Shown here one piece after another: positions 10,891-23,610 of a stretch of 64,000 bases of DNA. The stretch spans positions 189,001 to 253,000 of the forward strand of contig JAUPFP010000093.1 in assembly GCA_036925085.1 (NCBI GenBank). Direction: 5' to 3'. Made by a program: the position numbers and the translations under genes. The notes beneath the pieces were generated by a model that had not been told where the DNA came from, made no database searches, and saw nothing but the letters and a program-made list of their open reading frames with translations. The DNA is from Brachycybe producta. Its lineage: Eukaryota; Arthropoda; Diplopoda; Playtdesmida; Andrognathidae. Every line of letters starts with the position of its first letter. Within the stretch, counting starts at the first letter, position 1.

Positions 10891-12500
10891 GTTATTTACA
10901 TATATTACGGCTTCATTCGCTTGAAATCAGGATGAATTTTCTCATTTCTTTATTGAAATAAACGTATTTGTTTATTTTACGTCTTAAAACATTCAAAAAA
11001 TGACGATAAAAACGTTTAAGAAACGGGAAAAAAAACACAGCGAAAATGAGATTTGTAATGTATCACGTTGATCGATCCATATCGTTTAGCGCACGAACGC
11101 ATCGATATGTGACACGGATGATCAACCTATAAAGATACACTCGAGTCGTCTGCTAAGTGTTTTCAATGGCTCGCGAGCCGTAGATTGGTCACGGTAAGCA
11201 TGTTTGTGACCCTGAGAGCTCGTAGTATTGCTTTCGGTACCAAATATATACCATATTTTATCGCATTAAACATAATGATACGGTGAATATTTACCATTTA
11301 TTTCGTTAGGTAGCCTACATCACAGCTTGTCCACACGCATTCAGAGATATCGCACTTTTAATACTATCCATATTGATGCATCAGTATCTATCTAGTCTAT
11401 GAAGATATAGATGGAGAGAGAGAGATGCTGGATAGAAAGAGAGAGCAATATACTATATAGCACCAAAAGGAAGAGTTAGCTCTGAACAATCTCTTGTATA
11501 ATTAACTAAATGTAAAGAAAGGCCGCTCTGAGCAATCCAATGTGTTTCTTTTTTGTATGCGCGAGGGAAGAAACCACAGTAACCACACGATGATGATGCT
11601 GATAATGATGATGAGAATGCGCAAGATCGTGATGACGTAATCAGTATTTTGCGTAGATATACAAGAGCACGAGGCTGTTTCTATAGCCTCTCGACAACGG
11701 CGCCGACTCGTTGTTGTTGTTCAAGTTACAAAAATGACTGACTTTATCACAAGTCTTACTAAGCGTTTTATATGTAAAAAAATATATTTACTTGTAATAA
11801 GAGAAAGGAGGAAGGGGGCGTGGTCAGTGAGGTCACTTTCTGCTCTGTTGACCTTTCTGAAAAAAACATTATTGTTTTTGTAAAATAATGAAAAAACAAA
11901 AAAATAGATTCGCTCTTTTGATCACTGCTCACTCACTGAAGTTCCTCATGTTGTTTGGAAGGGAGGTAGTGACTCTGAGGGAGAGGGGATATTGAGGCCC
12001 AAATTCAAGAACGGAAATATGGCTGTTGAACTTCACCTTGAATCCTCTAAGCATGGTGCCAACACAGGTAAACACTGTTCAACAGTATTGAATAGAACAG
12101 TTTTTATTTATGTTTGAGCCTTGTTTGGAGGGTTTGAGTTGAAATACAAGTGTCAAGTTTCCGGTTTGAATTTTGACCTTTGAAAGGTGAAACAGCTGAT
12201 TTATGCGGTTGCGGACGTAACAAAAGAGTCCGTTAGTAAGATAATGTTCTATTCGACGCATGCAGCATACGCATATATTTGCAGTGTTTCCATGGTAACC
12301 GCATGATCCCCATCTCTTTAGTTAGACGATGCCGATTATTTATAGACGGGGGTGAACAGCTGTTAGCATTTAGCAAAGTAATAAATCTAGCTAACGCCAT
12401 CTAGTGGTAATATTGCGAAACTATAGAATGGTGCGAAACTAATCGGGAACAAATTTTTCATTTGAGCATAAAATTAAATATGTTAGAATTTACATTGAAA
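10891..12500. other. Gene-free stretch
   Basis: No coding potential recognised. Contains a GA-rich patch (11411-11450), a pocket with CGATATG words (11085-11110), a GAT-rich microsatellite (11590-11625) and a family G inverted repeat (about 11995-12185, arms CTTGAATCCTCTAAGCATGG and GGAGGGTTTGAGTTG). Confidence 0.5.
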
Positions 12501-15500
12501 AGAAATTCAAATTGGGTTAAAAACTAGAAGAGTAAAGGAATCAGATAATACAGTATTTATGACGATATCTTTTAAAATAAACTTTTTGTGATAGTTTGAA
12601 ATGTTTATTTTGAAAGATTTCGTCATGAAAGTTGTTTTTTATGATTTTCTTACTCTTCTAGTTTATAAGATGATATATGTTTTAAAAGAAGCTTTTTATG
12701 GTAGTTTGAAAATGGTCCAACTTTAAGCAGATGAAGTTTTTTGGTTAACTTTTCTTCATAGAAAGTTTATTTTGAAAGATATTAGCATGAAAATACGCAT
12801 AAGGGATAAAGCTACCCTTCTAGTTTCTAATACACTTTCAATTTCTCCTTAATGTTGCTCTTCTGAAATCAGTTGTTCATAAAAGTGATAAAACATTAAG
12901 GGAGAAATTGAATGTGTTTTTAGAAACTAGAAGGGTATATCAATCACTTAATATAAGGATAATCTTTTAAAATATAAGCTTTTCATATAAATCATAATTT
13001 TTCAATTTTTGTCTATGAAAAAGTTTATTTTGAAATATATCAATTCAATGAAAACAATGATTGAGTGATTCAGAATTTCAGCTAATTAATTCTAGTTTCT
13101 AAAAACAATTTCAAAAATCAGTTATTCATCAAATTGAATAACGGATTTTTGAAATTATTTTTTTAGAAACTAGAATGATTTAATGACTAGATAGATTTAA
13201 CGAAGTTGAATCACTTGAGTGTGTGAGATTTTGTTAATCGTTGAAAGATATTTTAAGAAGTGATTCATATTTTAACGGAAAGGATGTTAATAATTTATTT
13301 AGTTACTAAAGTGTGAAGAAAAAATATAAACAAAATGGCGGTTACAGATTATAAAAATGGCCGTTATTCAAACAATTGAAAAAGTGAAATTAAAAAGATT
13401 TCATTAGAATGAATCTAGACCGGAAATGAGACCAAAAAAAAACAGAACTCAAGAGACCGTAACTGACAGTTATTAGAAAGGGGGGGTTAAGATAAGAGGA
13501 GGGATTAAACACCATTAAAAATAAATGGAAATTTTGGAAGAAGGTGAAGTTACAAGCAGCGACATCTAACGGTCGTATTCGTAAACGTTGCTTAATATGT
13601 TTTTTGAACAGCTGACTTACGGAACTCTTGCTTATTCTATGTTTCAGTAACAACAATAACTACAAATTAAACGGGTTTTAAAAACTAGAAGGGTACCTCA
13701 ATCACTTCATATAATATTTTTATGTTGTTATTTTTCAAAATGAACTTTTTGTAGACAAAGATTTTAAAAATGTTGTCTGCTCAGAATTGAATTATTTTTT
13801 AAAGTGTCTTAAAAAGCTTATTTTAAACGATATCAAACATGAAATGAGCTACACTTCTAGTTTTTAAAACACTTTCATGTTGATATCTTTTAAAAAAAAT
13901 TTATTGACAAAAATTTCAAAAAAAAATATATAATTTAAATGTTGGGTCATTTTCAAACTGACATAAAAGCTTATTTTGAAAGATAAAGTGGGTTTTAAAG
14001 TGTTAAGCGACTCTCAAACTCTGATTATTGTTTTTTTAAGAGCAAAATTATGAGAAACTTGAAAGTGTTTTACAAACTAAAAGGGCAGCTCAGTCATTTA
14101 CGGGTATTTCATGTTAATATATTTTAAAATAAACTTTTTATAAACAAAAATTAAAAAAAATATATGTTCTGCTAAAAAGCATTTTTGGATCATTTTCAAA
14201 CTCACATAAAAAGCTTATTTTAAAAGATATGAATATGGTGATTAAAGCTACCCCTTCTAGTTTCTAAAACACTTTCAAGTTTCTCTTCATTTTGCACCTG
14301 AAAGACAGAAATAATCAGAATTCGAGAGGCGCGTTTACACTTTAAAACCATCTTAAGGTGTATTTCCATGTTGATTATCTTTCAAAATAAGCTTTTTATA
14401 TCAGGTTTAATGTGGCCAAACTTTAAACAAACAATATTATTTAATTTTTTTCTATAAAAAGTTTATTTTGAAATATATCAACATGAAAATACCCTCATAA
14501 GTGATTGATCTACCCTTCTAGTTTCTAAAACACTTTCAAGTTTCTCTTCATTTTGCATCTTTAAAGACAGAAATAATCAGAATTCGAGAGGCGCGTTTAC
14601 ACTTTAAAACCATCTTAAGGTGTATTTTCATGTTGATCATCTTTCAAAATAAGCTTTTTATATCAGGTTTAATTTGGCCAAACTTTAAACAAACAATATT
14701 TTTTAATTTTTTTCTATAAAAAGTTTATTTTGAAATATATCAACATGAAAATACCCTCATAAGTGATTGATCTACCCTTCTAGTTTCTAAAACACTTTCA
14801 AGTTTTTCTTCATTTTGCATCTTGAAAGACAAAAAAATAATCAAGAGTTCTAAAAATCAATTGTTCATATAAAACATCTTAACAATGAATTTTATTTTAA
14901 TTGCATTTAAGTGTGTCATCCATTCTGTAAAAGATGTAATTATAATTGAATCGAAATTTAAGCTTAATTGGAGCAAAAGAAAAAGATGAAAGCTTGTCTC
15001 AAATAGAGAGCGAGAGAGAGAAAAAAACCCACCGAAAGTAGTGCACTGAATCTGGGTCAATGTCATTTGACATTTTCTTTTCCTTATTGATTTTTCTACT
15101 CTTTTGATAAGGGGAGGAGTGGATGGAGGGGGGAGGGGGAGGGAAAAATCGAAGATCTGATTTTTATTTCACAAAATAAAATATATATTTTTTTCTTAAT
15201 ATTTATTTTACAATAAAATTTAAAATAATACAAAATATGAATATTTTTTAATTAATTTCCAATGTTAAAACCACCTTAAGATGGGTTTATGAACAGCTGA
15301 TTTTCGATGTCTGATTATTCTGTCTTTCAAGAAGCAAAATCAAAGAGAAACTAGAAAGTGTTTTTAGAAACTAGAGGGGTAACTGAATCAAAATGATGGT
15401 TTTAAAAACACATTTTGAACTATGGTTAATTCTATTTTTCAGAAAATTAAGAGAAACTCGAAAATGTTTTAGTAACTAGAAGGGTAAGTCAATCACTTAA

Positions 15501-15765
15501 GGAGTATTTTCATGTTGATATCTTTTAAAATAAACTTTTTATAGACAATAATTAATAAAAAAAATATCGTCTGCTTAAAATCGGGCCATTTTCAAATCGA
15601 CATAAAAAGCTTAATTTGAAATATATTAACATGAACCCTTAAATGACGGAGCTATATTAGACCCTTCTAGTTTCTAAAACATTCAAGTTTCTCTTCATAT
15701 TTTGCACCTGAACGACATAACAACCATGAGTTCGAGAGGCGTTTTAAAACCACTTTAACCAAATT
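12500..15765. repeat. Cluster of seven or more family A elements, some in tandem
   Basis: Successive copies or half-copies at about 12505-12890, 12890-13140, 13600-14000, 14000-14356, 14345-14870 and 15275-15760. Recurrent blocks are GAAACTAGAAGGGTA, ATCTTTCAAAATAAGCTTTT and mirrors. Between them, 13140-13600 and 14880-15270 show only AT-rich or purine-rich DNA (GA and GGGGA runs near 15010 and 15110). Confidence 0.75.
14345..14870. repeat. 262-bp near-identical tandem duplication within family A
   Basis: The segment starting at the GCGTTTAC before ACTTTAAAACC at 14331 recurs at 14593 with very few differences, including the unusual phrase AGGTTTAATTTGGCCAAACT. This looks recent. Confidence 0.75.
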
Positions 15766-15872
15766 TCGTGTTAAAAGAAAGGATTTTTATGACATTCTAA
15801 GGAACCGTACCGAAAATATTTTTTTTATCTGATTTTCCGCGTTAATAAAATTTTTTAACTGTATTTTAAATT

Positions 15873-16108
15873 ACAATGGAAACCGTTTAAACCGAAATGG
15901 GAGAATTTTTCGTATTAAACGAATTTTGTGTTAAAAGAAATTTTTTGTTATTTTAAGGACCGACATTATTTTATGTTTTATCCTTTTTCGTGTTAAAAGG
16001 TTTTTACCTTTTAACACGAAAAAGGAATAACATAAAAAAATTTCTTTTAACACAAAATTCGTTTAATACGAAAAATTCTCCCATTTCGGTTTAAACGTTT
16101 TCCATTGT
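15873..16108. repeat. Large near-perfect hairpin (family K)
   Basis: Arms of about 118 bp run from ACAATGGAAACCGTTTAAAC to its mirror GTTTAAACGTTTTCCATTGT and meet at AAAAGGTTTTTACCTTTT near 15995, leaving almost no loop. Contains the AACACGAAA core seen at 5366-5700 and 21006-21441. Confidence 0.85.
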
Positions 16109-17169
16109 AATTCACCGAATATAAAGAAGAAGAAAAAAATACATATTAGATGCAAAAGAGCAAAGAGAGGAATCTTCTAGTTTTTAATAATGAGACTCTT
16201 TATATTCTTAATACATTTATAATTATTAATTAACTCCGCCCCCTTTTTCATCTTCATTTCATTATAGCATCACGTTGTAACCATGGTAACCGAGAGATAG
16301 ACAATAGAAACTCGTTGCTATGGCAACCAAATGATGTTGGACGATGCCATTAAATTTTGTGTAAACGAAAATAGGGTTTTTTTTATTTTCAGATTACTTT
16401 TAATGGCTTATTGGATTTTTATAGGCGTTTATCAATCAATATTTTTAATGCTTCTTGAAAACGAGAGATTTCCAATGGGTCTGCTACAATTTACAGGATT
16501 GTTACAAAATATTTTTATTAAAAATAAGTTTGTACGCATGCGTGGGATATTAACCGTCATTAATTTAGGAAAGCAACGCAGCTAATGCTTTTTTGTCAGT
16601 CAAAAAACGACTGGTTAGAGGCTAGAATTGTCAGCAAAAAATCGTAGTCGCTAAGAAGCATAACTTGGTTTGCTCGAGTCCTAGCTGTGATTTATATCAA
16701 GAGAAGCTAAATATAATTTAGGATTTAAACATTTTAAGTTTATTAGATACTAGAATAGTAGGTGAATATTAAAAAAAAGTATTTTTTATTTATAATATCT
16801 TTCAAAATAAACTTTTGATGTCAATTTGAACGAAACATTTCATCATTTTTCAAACTGTCATAAAAAGTTTATTTTTAAACATATCATCATAAATATAATT
16901 TTAGTATATTCTCCTACTATTCTAGTTTCTAAGAAACTTTTAATCTTTTCGTAATTTTGCTTCTAAAAATATTTTTTCGTTTTTTTTTTACAGAATCAAA
17001 GTTTTAAAAGATTGGAAGTCGGTGGTCACTTTTTAACAAATGGCGTCATTTAGCCGGGTATCATATCGGCGGCTGGCTGTTTTCAGCGAATTTCTAGTTT
17101 GCAACAGGCGGCGGCTAATTTGTAATTATACATTTTTTTTTCAACAAACAAACCAACCAAGCTTAGTAG
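16109..17169. other. Gene-free stretch with one dispersed repeat
   Basis: Mostly AT-rich. A family F hairpin half lies near 16605-16640 (GGTTAGAGGCTAGA) and a diverged family A copy near 16740-16950. Bases 17010-17143 match the DNA just upstream of PTDSS1 (38602-38720). Confidence 0.5.
17010..17143 (+). repeat. Copy of the PTDSS1 upstream sequence
   Basis: Shares in the same order: TCGGTGGT, AACAAATGGCGTCATTTAGC, GGCGGCTGGCTG, TTTGCAACAGGCGGCGGCTA and TTGTAATTATACA with 38602-38720, which ends about 50 bases before the PTDSS1 ATG. Confidence 0.65.
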
Positions 17170-17363
17170 ACAGGCAATTGTGCCCAGCATGAGAATTTCT
17201 TTTGCTCCGCCCTTTCATGACAGCAGACTAAGTAACAAACCAATTATAAGTTGATAAGGGCAGAGTATGTGACATCAGGCCAAGTAACAAACCAATTAGA
17301 AATTGATGATGTTTATAAAAGGGCGGAGCAAACGAAATTCTAATGCTGGGCACAATTGCCTGT
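17170..17363. repeat. Family D inverted-repeat element (MITE)
   Basis: Terminal inverted repeats ACAGGCAATTGTGCCCAGCA. The body has CCGCCCTTTCATGACAG and CAATTAGAAATTGATGA, words shared with family C. Confidence 0.8.
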
Positions 17364-17878
17364 GGTTGGGTAGAAGGCGATGCTTGTAAAGTAAGAGGTG
17401 TGCTGATAACTTTCAGCCAATAGGAAAGGTCCACCGGAACCGCTTTGTGACGTCACAGAAAATGCAGTTTGTAATGCCAAACCATTGCAGTCAATGTTAT
17501 GTACGGTCAAAATCAGCACTTTAAAATGTTTTTAAGTTGTGAAAAACTTCAAATGTTTTCTATAGAATTTTTTTTTATTACAGAATATTATTTTATTATA
17601 ATTTATTACGATTTTTTATTTTTTATTCACATATAACACAAGAGTCAGAGGACTCTTATTCATCTTTATCTATACATGCACATTGCAGCTAAAAAATTGT
17701 TAGCAGCGCAATCTATCGTTTTAGTCAGGAAAATGACTCCTATAGGGAACATCTCATAGGTAGACAAAACCAAAATGGCGGTTTCGATAAAGAAATAAAA
17801 GAGAAAATCAAGATAAATATACAGAGGGGTAAATCAACTAAGAGCTCTTCCTATAGAGCGTTTGATGTCAAAACTGAG

Positions 17879-18088
17879 ACAGGCAGTTAGAAATAGGGGA
17901 GAACTTCAGTTAGCTCCGCCCTTGTTATGACGACCGACCGGCAACTTCTAATTGATTTGTTGTGTGGTTCGACGTTGAAAAGGGCGGAGCATGTGACGTC
18001 AGACTACATAACCAACCAATTAGAAGTTACCGGGAGTCATAACAAGGGCGGAACCAACTGAAGTTCTCTCCTATTTCTAAATGCCTGT
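17879..18088. repeat. Family C inverted-repeat element (MITE)
   Basis: Near-palindrome with ends ACAGGCAGTTAGAAATAGGG. Flanked by AAACTGAG on the left and AAACTGAA on the right, a probable 8-bp target-site duplication with one change. Confidence 0.85.
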
Positions 18089-18402
18089 AAACTGAATACG
18101 GCCAATAGAGATTCACCCCCAGTACGAGATTCACCCCAAATGTCGTTCCTCTTTAAAATAGCTTGCTACAATATACAGTACGAGATTCGCCCCCTGTGTC
18201 GTTCTCCTCATTGGCAAGGTGTCTTCCTTCTAGCTTTAAAAAGCAGACGATTTTTCACTCACTTAGAGCGTTTTTTTTGTAACATGAAGTTGGTGTACCT
18301 TTATAAATTTATCTTTGTGAAAATAAACGTTAGGTTGTTTGTATTACGCAATAGATGGCGCTGCGAAACGTATTAAGACGAGTTCAACTAGAAGTCCTTT
18401 AT

Positions 18403-18627
18403 ACTAGCGTTTGCTCATTAGAATTAGCAGAGCGCATGCGCATTACCATCTTATCGTTTTATATAGGAAAACTAACCTAACCAAACCTATAGTGAACGTC
18501 TCATCGGCAGTTTCCATTGATGATCAATAGATGGCGCTGCTAACGCAAATCTGCAATCACTTTCCTATATAAACGATAAGATGGTAATGCGCATGCGCTC
18601 TGCTAATTCTAATGGCCAAACGCTAGT
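18403..18627. repeat. Family E inverted-repeat element (MITE)
   Basis: Ends ACTAGCGTTTGCTCATTAG; arms contain GCAGAGCGCATGCGCATTAC and CCATCTTATCGTTTTATATA. Perfect 9-bp direct repeats GTCCTTTAT flank it (18394-18402, 18628-18636). Confidence 0.88.
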
Positions 18628-18636
18628 GTCCTTTAT

Positions 18637-19967
18637 TACTGCTAGTCCTAGTTTTGAGCTCGTCTGGGGACGTCATTGTTTTTATTGGCGTTTCGTTATC
18701 TAATTGAGCGGGTTCTTTAAATTCTCGCCAGTTTTTTTTTCTTTTCTTTCTCTAAAGCTGCCTTTTATTTTTGTTGCATCGACTAAATTGTGTTATAAGA
18801 GAGAGAGAGAGAGAAAGAAGCTTGTGTTTTTATAAACTCTTGAGCTATTTTAGCTGAGTTTGCAATCGTTTTTTTTTATTGTTGTGTAAATTTAATGAAT
18901 TTTCCCTTGCCTCGAAAAATGGGTGGAGAAGTTATTTTTCCTATTAAATTAAGACGTTAGGAACGATTGATTTTATTTGTTTCTTGACAACCGCGCAACA
19001 AGAAAAGGTTTTATTTTGACTACTGTCGATGCTGTGATTGACCCTCCCGCCCCATGGTCACTTTTTATTATTCTTCATTTGTTTGAGGTGAGAAATTATT
19101 TGTCTACTTAATACTTATACGTTTAAGATCACTCTGAACTGCACTAGAACCATTTGAACCTGCACGTGGCTAACCAATTAATTTTTTTTTTCAGTGTACT
19201 CTTAAAATTACACTTGCACTTGTCTGAAACATTCGGGGTGATCCAAAGTTCCGAACACTGGTGCTGCTAATAATTAAGGCAAAAAAAAAGTAATTATGCT
19301 TTTTTTGCAAAATCAAAGAGGCTTGATTTGAGGCTAGATTATATTTTTTATTATATTTTATTACTTTCTTTTAATTTTTTTAAATAATCTAGCCTCTGAC
19401 TAGCCTCTTTGATTGCCAAAACCATAATTTCTTTTGCCTTACTATAGTCATATTATAAACACGCTCAGGAAAATTACTAAACTTCAACTTGTACTCTCTT
19501 AGCAGGGTTCCAACATAGAAAAAAAAACTGTTTTCTCGAGAATGCTTTGAAAAAAAAAAAAATGTTTTGCGAGAACGATTTGAAAAAAAAAAAAAAATGT
19601 TTTCTTTGTTGGAACCATTGTTTAGAGGGTTCAAGTTGAACTTCAAGTGTCATTGGCTTGAAATTCAACTAGAAAACTTTCCACATGGAACTTCATTCTT
19701 GTAATCTCTGAGTAGAGTTCTAGTCTAGGAAAATTATTATCTTGAGAAGAGAGTTGAAGTGTCAAATTTCTTGGACAGAACAGATCAGAGTCACTCTTGA
19801 GCCATGAAGATTACTCAGGAGCACTTCGAAACTGAACTCTGAACCACACTGAACTACACTGAATCATTCCAAGAAGCTCTTAACTACACTAAGAGCAACA
19901 CTGATACGCGTTAAACACACATAAATAAGCATTCTAGACAGCAATGAGTTTTAACACTCATAAAGTC
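18637..19967. other. Gene-free stretch with families F and G
   Basis: Family F hairpin about 19305-19425 (GAGGCTAGATTATA and mirror), family G inverted repeat about 19465-19740 (CTCTTAGCAGGGTTCCAACA and GAACCATTGTTTAGAGGGTTC). The poly-A tracts inside G produce frames rich in Phe on the minus strand; these are not genes. Also a CACTGAAC-type simple repeat at 19830-19900. Confidence 0.5.
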
Positions 19968-20397
19968 GATGCTACACGTAGAGCAACAATTCAGCAACTT
20001 TAGAGCAACATAGCCGTGTTGCTCTATTGTTTCATGAAAGTTGAAACATCTGTCATAAGAGCAACAAACCCGAATTGTTGCTCACAGATTGAAAGCAACG
20101 GAATTTTCAAATAGAACTTGGTTATATTTTCGAGCAACCATTTCAGCCAACAAACAGCCAATAAAAACGGCTTGAATAATCACATGACTATTTCAAATTT
20201 TCAACTGATGAAGAAGAGGATGACGAAATAATATGTTCTACAGTCTTTGGCTCACAGCCTCTTTGTTTCATTGGTTGTTGCTTTCATTTAAGTTTCATGA
20301 ACGTTGCAACATGTATCATAGGTGTTGCTTGCAACAAATAGGAAACTACTGTTGCTACAACTCGTATTGTTGCTTGACTGTTGCTACGTGTAGCATC
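19968..20397. repeat. Inverted-repeat element (family L)
   Basis: Ends GATGCTACACGTAGAGCAAC and the mirror TTGCTACGTGTAGCATC; the interior repeats GCAACA words. Single copy in the window, about 430 bp. Confidence 0.7.
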
Positions 20398-21005
20398 AGC
20401 TTAACTGTGTGGCTACAGTTCGGTTCCAAGAGCATGTTCAAAACGGTTCCAAGGAGTGTCATAGTGTAATTTAGATTCTTTCAGAGTGATTCATAAGAGA
20501 TGAACTTTTGAAGGTATGGCAGCAATTTGTGTCGATCATTCCAAACTAATAAGGAATAAAAATATGATAAATTATTTAAGAAAAAAATACAACTTCCAAT
20601 TGAAATCAATTTTGAGTGTAAAATGTCAAATTAATGCACTTTTCCTCGACATCCTTTTTTTGTTGTTGTTGTTGAATTGCATATTTAATGATTATTTCCT
20701 TCAGTATAATGATGAACTAACAAAATAGTTTCTTTTTTATATTGTGTCTAAAAAAAAAAGAGAACAGGACATAAAATGAAAAGAAAAAGTAGAAAACGCT
20801 GGCAATTTTGCTATTTTCAGAGTCTCTTTTCTTGAGAAACTACAAAAATATAAATAGTAACTTTTGTGTTAGAGGGGCAGGATGACATTAATCTGTGTGT
20901 CACTCTTGTCCCCCTATAGGCCTATACACTGTATATATCTTGTGTGTATCGGTCTGTCTGTATGCCATATGTGTGTATTTGGATGCATGTGAGGTTTGTA
21001 TTACA
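20398..21005. other. Gene-free stretch
   Basis: AT-rich, no recognisable coding signal. A TGTGTGTAT-type low-complexity patch lies at 20940-20980. Confidence 0.5.
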
Positions 21006-21441
21006 TTGAAAACCGTTTAACACGAAAAATTGCATATAACACGAAAAAAAAGGGATAACATGAAAAAAATGGATACACGAAAAAAAGGGATAACACGAAA
21101 AAAAGGGATAACACGAAAAAAAGGGATAACACCAAAAAAGGGATAACACAAAAAATTGGATAACACGAAAAAAGAGATAACACGAAAAAAATGGATAACA
21201 CAAAAAAAAGTGATAACACGAAAAATTGGATAACACGAAAAAAGGGATAACACAAAAAAAAGGGATAACACAAAAAATTGGATAACACGAAAAAAGGGAT
21301 AACACAAAAAAGTGGATAACACGAAATAAGGGATAACACAAAAAATTGGATAACACGAAAAAAAAGGGATAACACGAAAAAAAAAGGGATAACACGAAAA
21401 AAAGGGATAACACTAAAAAAAGGGATAACACAAAAATGCTG
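21006..21441. repeat. Tandem array of GGGATAACACGAAAAAA (17-20 bp units)
   Basis: About 22 units, alternating GGGATAACACGAAAAAAA with GGATAACACAAAAAATT. The first unit, AAAACCGTTTAACACGAAAA, is the family K core. Open frames rich in VLSLF on the minus strand come from the repeat, not from a gene. Confidence 0.9.
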
Positions 21442-22525
21442 TTCCTAGCCGTAAAACACTGAAGTACATTTGTTGTGCAAGGCATAACGTTGTACCAGCC
21501 AATAGCAATTCGAGTGGCATCCTGGCCAGTCACTTATACCTTGTACACATATGAGTTAAATGAATTTCAGGAGGGCTCAACAGACTTAAAAGGACCAGTT
21601 AAATCCATAAATTCAAAAAAGGAAAAATTGTCAAAAAAATGGCAAAAAAATGAAAGCCTTCTAGTTGCCCTGAAAAGCACTGAAATTAACTCAGGAGGGC
21701 CCAACAGATAATATGTGACTCAATTATATACATTTGTAAAGAATCAATCCCATGAGAGAAATGATGAGCACCTTCCAAAGCCCACAAAGCCAACGAGGCT
21801 CACCGGGCTCACAAAGCAAACCAGGCCCATGAAGCCAACCAGGCCCACGAAGCCAACCAGGTCCATGAAGCCCACCAGGCCCACAGAACCCATAAGGCGC
21901 ATGTGCCTTTAACATAAAAATGCCAGCCCAAGCTCAGCCCGGCTCATGGGCTTTATGTAGGTCTCTACTTCACAGGGCTCTGTAGAACACATTTATTATA
22001 TAAATGCATTTAAATTATCAGGTGTGTACTGGGTATTAGTGACTATAGTCACGTTGTTCTAACGCCATCAATGTCACTATAGGTGACAACTTGTCAGCAT
22101 ATTATGTTGCATGTTGTTGGCATTTACAACGTTTTATTCTAATTGAAGTGAAGTTTAAAATGTTTTTTTTAAATATATATATATTAAGCCAGGTCTGTGT
22201 GTGTGATCTAACACTGTACAAACAAGGACACCTTGAAGCACGTCGGAATTTATATAAATTTAAATAAATAAATGAATCGCTTTTTTTCTCAAGGTCAACT
22301 ATATGTTGCACCCTTCCCATCCAAGAACCCCATGATATTAAATTGGAAAGGGGAAAAGGTTGGAAAGTGTAGAAGGGGGAGAGAAACTTGGAGGGGGAAA
22401 AAGTGGGAGGGGGTGACTGAAATTGAAATGAAAGGAGTAAAAAAAAGGAACAAACGATGCGCATGCACACACCAGGGAAAATGAAAAACCCATATTCTCT
22501 TTCAAATATAAAAAGGGGAGGGGAT
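21442..22525. other. Gene-free stretch with dispersed and simple repeats
   Basis: 21570-21715 carries TGAAAAGCACTGAAATTAAC and CAGGAGGGCCCAACAGA, repeated at 38400-38460. 21778-21900 is an 18-bp repeat AAGCCAACCAGGCCCACG, which reads as Pro/Thr/Lys triplets but has no gene context. 22330-22440 is purine-rich. Confidence 0.55.
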
Positions 22526-22529
22526 AATA

Positions 22530-23610
22530 GTGTAACGAACCACCTTGTGGTGGATAAAATATACCAAAAAGCAGTTGGCTAAGCCGCTTATTTTATCCTG
22601 GTTCGGGAGGAAGGGAACAAATTAATCCCTTTTCCTATTCCTCACAAGTTCTTCCTTGTTGAACTTTTACAGTAAAATGGATCTTTTAGCTGTCTGCTAC
22701 CCCTCGGGCTTTCGCCCGTTAAAAGCTAGTTGATCGTGTTGTCCCTTGAAGTTGCATCTAGAAGTGGTGATCCGGGTTTTCACCCGGATCGGTAATTCGA
22801 GATGAAGATGATTTTAGAACTTTCGTTCTCTCCATTAAGTATAAAAAATAAGACTTGGCAATTTTAAAGCATACCATTCGTTTATTTACAATTATATTCA
22901 CTAGAATCTATGCCAAATTGGACATAGATTCTCTGTTTACAGAATGCTTTCAGTGAATGCTTGATTTACACAAAAATACACGGCCTTTTATACCCAAAAA
23001 GAGGATACTGAGAACCATTTCTCAGTATTCTCTGATTGGGTAAAATTGAAATCAAAAACCAAACTGGCCAATCAATTTGATTGACCAGTGGTCAACAAAA
23101 TATAGAAAGATGATTCATTCTATTAAAAAGACAATTTTCCAAGCCCCATTGACTTAATACTACTGCTTATCAGCATGATCTTTTTGTATTAAGGGGTGGG
23201 ACTGGGAGAGAAAGAGACCCAAGACCCAAGCGGTGACCCAAGACAGGATATTGGCGTTGTCAGCTGAGAGAACTAGGTCAATCCTCTGTACATCAGTACA
23301 GAGCGTTGACAAAGTTCCAGGCCAATCTAAAACAAAAACAAACGATCCACAAAAAACTAAGTGAGCCAGGAGCGCTCCTGGACTGATCGTTTCAATAGTA
23401 GCAAAATTAAACTACAGTTTATCACAGGCAATTGTGCCCAGCATTAGAATTTCTTTTGCTCAGCCCTTTTATGAACGTCATCAATTTCTAATTGGTTTGT
23501 TACTTGGTCTGACGTCATAAAAGGGCGGAGGAAAAGAAATTCTAATGCTGGGCACAATTGCCTGTGAATTTGGCACCCGTCATTTATGACGGGTTACCCC
23601 ACTATTAACA
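22530..23610. mobile_element. Unclassified element, possibly a solo LTR
   Basis: Starts TGTAACGAACCACCTTGTGG and ends with GACGGGTTACCCCA. Contains compact GC hairpins CGGGCTTTCGCCCG (about 22707) and CCGGGTTTTCACCCGG (about 22775). A family D element lies inside its right part. No coding capacity. A related start, TGTGACGGACC, occurs at 38058 with similar hairpins. Class is uncertain because no direct target duplication is visible. Confidence 0.35.
23424..23565. repeat. Family D inverted-repeat element (MITE)
   Basis: Ends ACAGGCAATTGTGCCCAGCA with about 31-bp nearly perfect arms; the body has TGGTCTGACGTCATAAAAG. Confidence 0.85.

Noticed and set aside
16331..16585. 84-codon hydrophobic frame
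   Set aside because: No family similarity, AT-rich like its surroundings, and no partner exons.
20922..21533. 203-codon minus-strand frame rich in VLSLF
   Set aside because: Direct product of the AACACGAAA tandem array.
21715..21912. Pro/Thr/Lys-rich frame resembling a collagen or mucin segment
   Set aside because: Explained by the 18-bp AAGCCAACCAGGCCCACG repeat, without flanking exons.
22610..22640. GGTTCGGGA as a tRNA B-box
   Set aside because: No matching A-box or cloverleaf arms in the right spacing. No tRNA or rRNA gene was found anywhere in the window.
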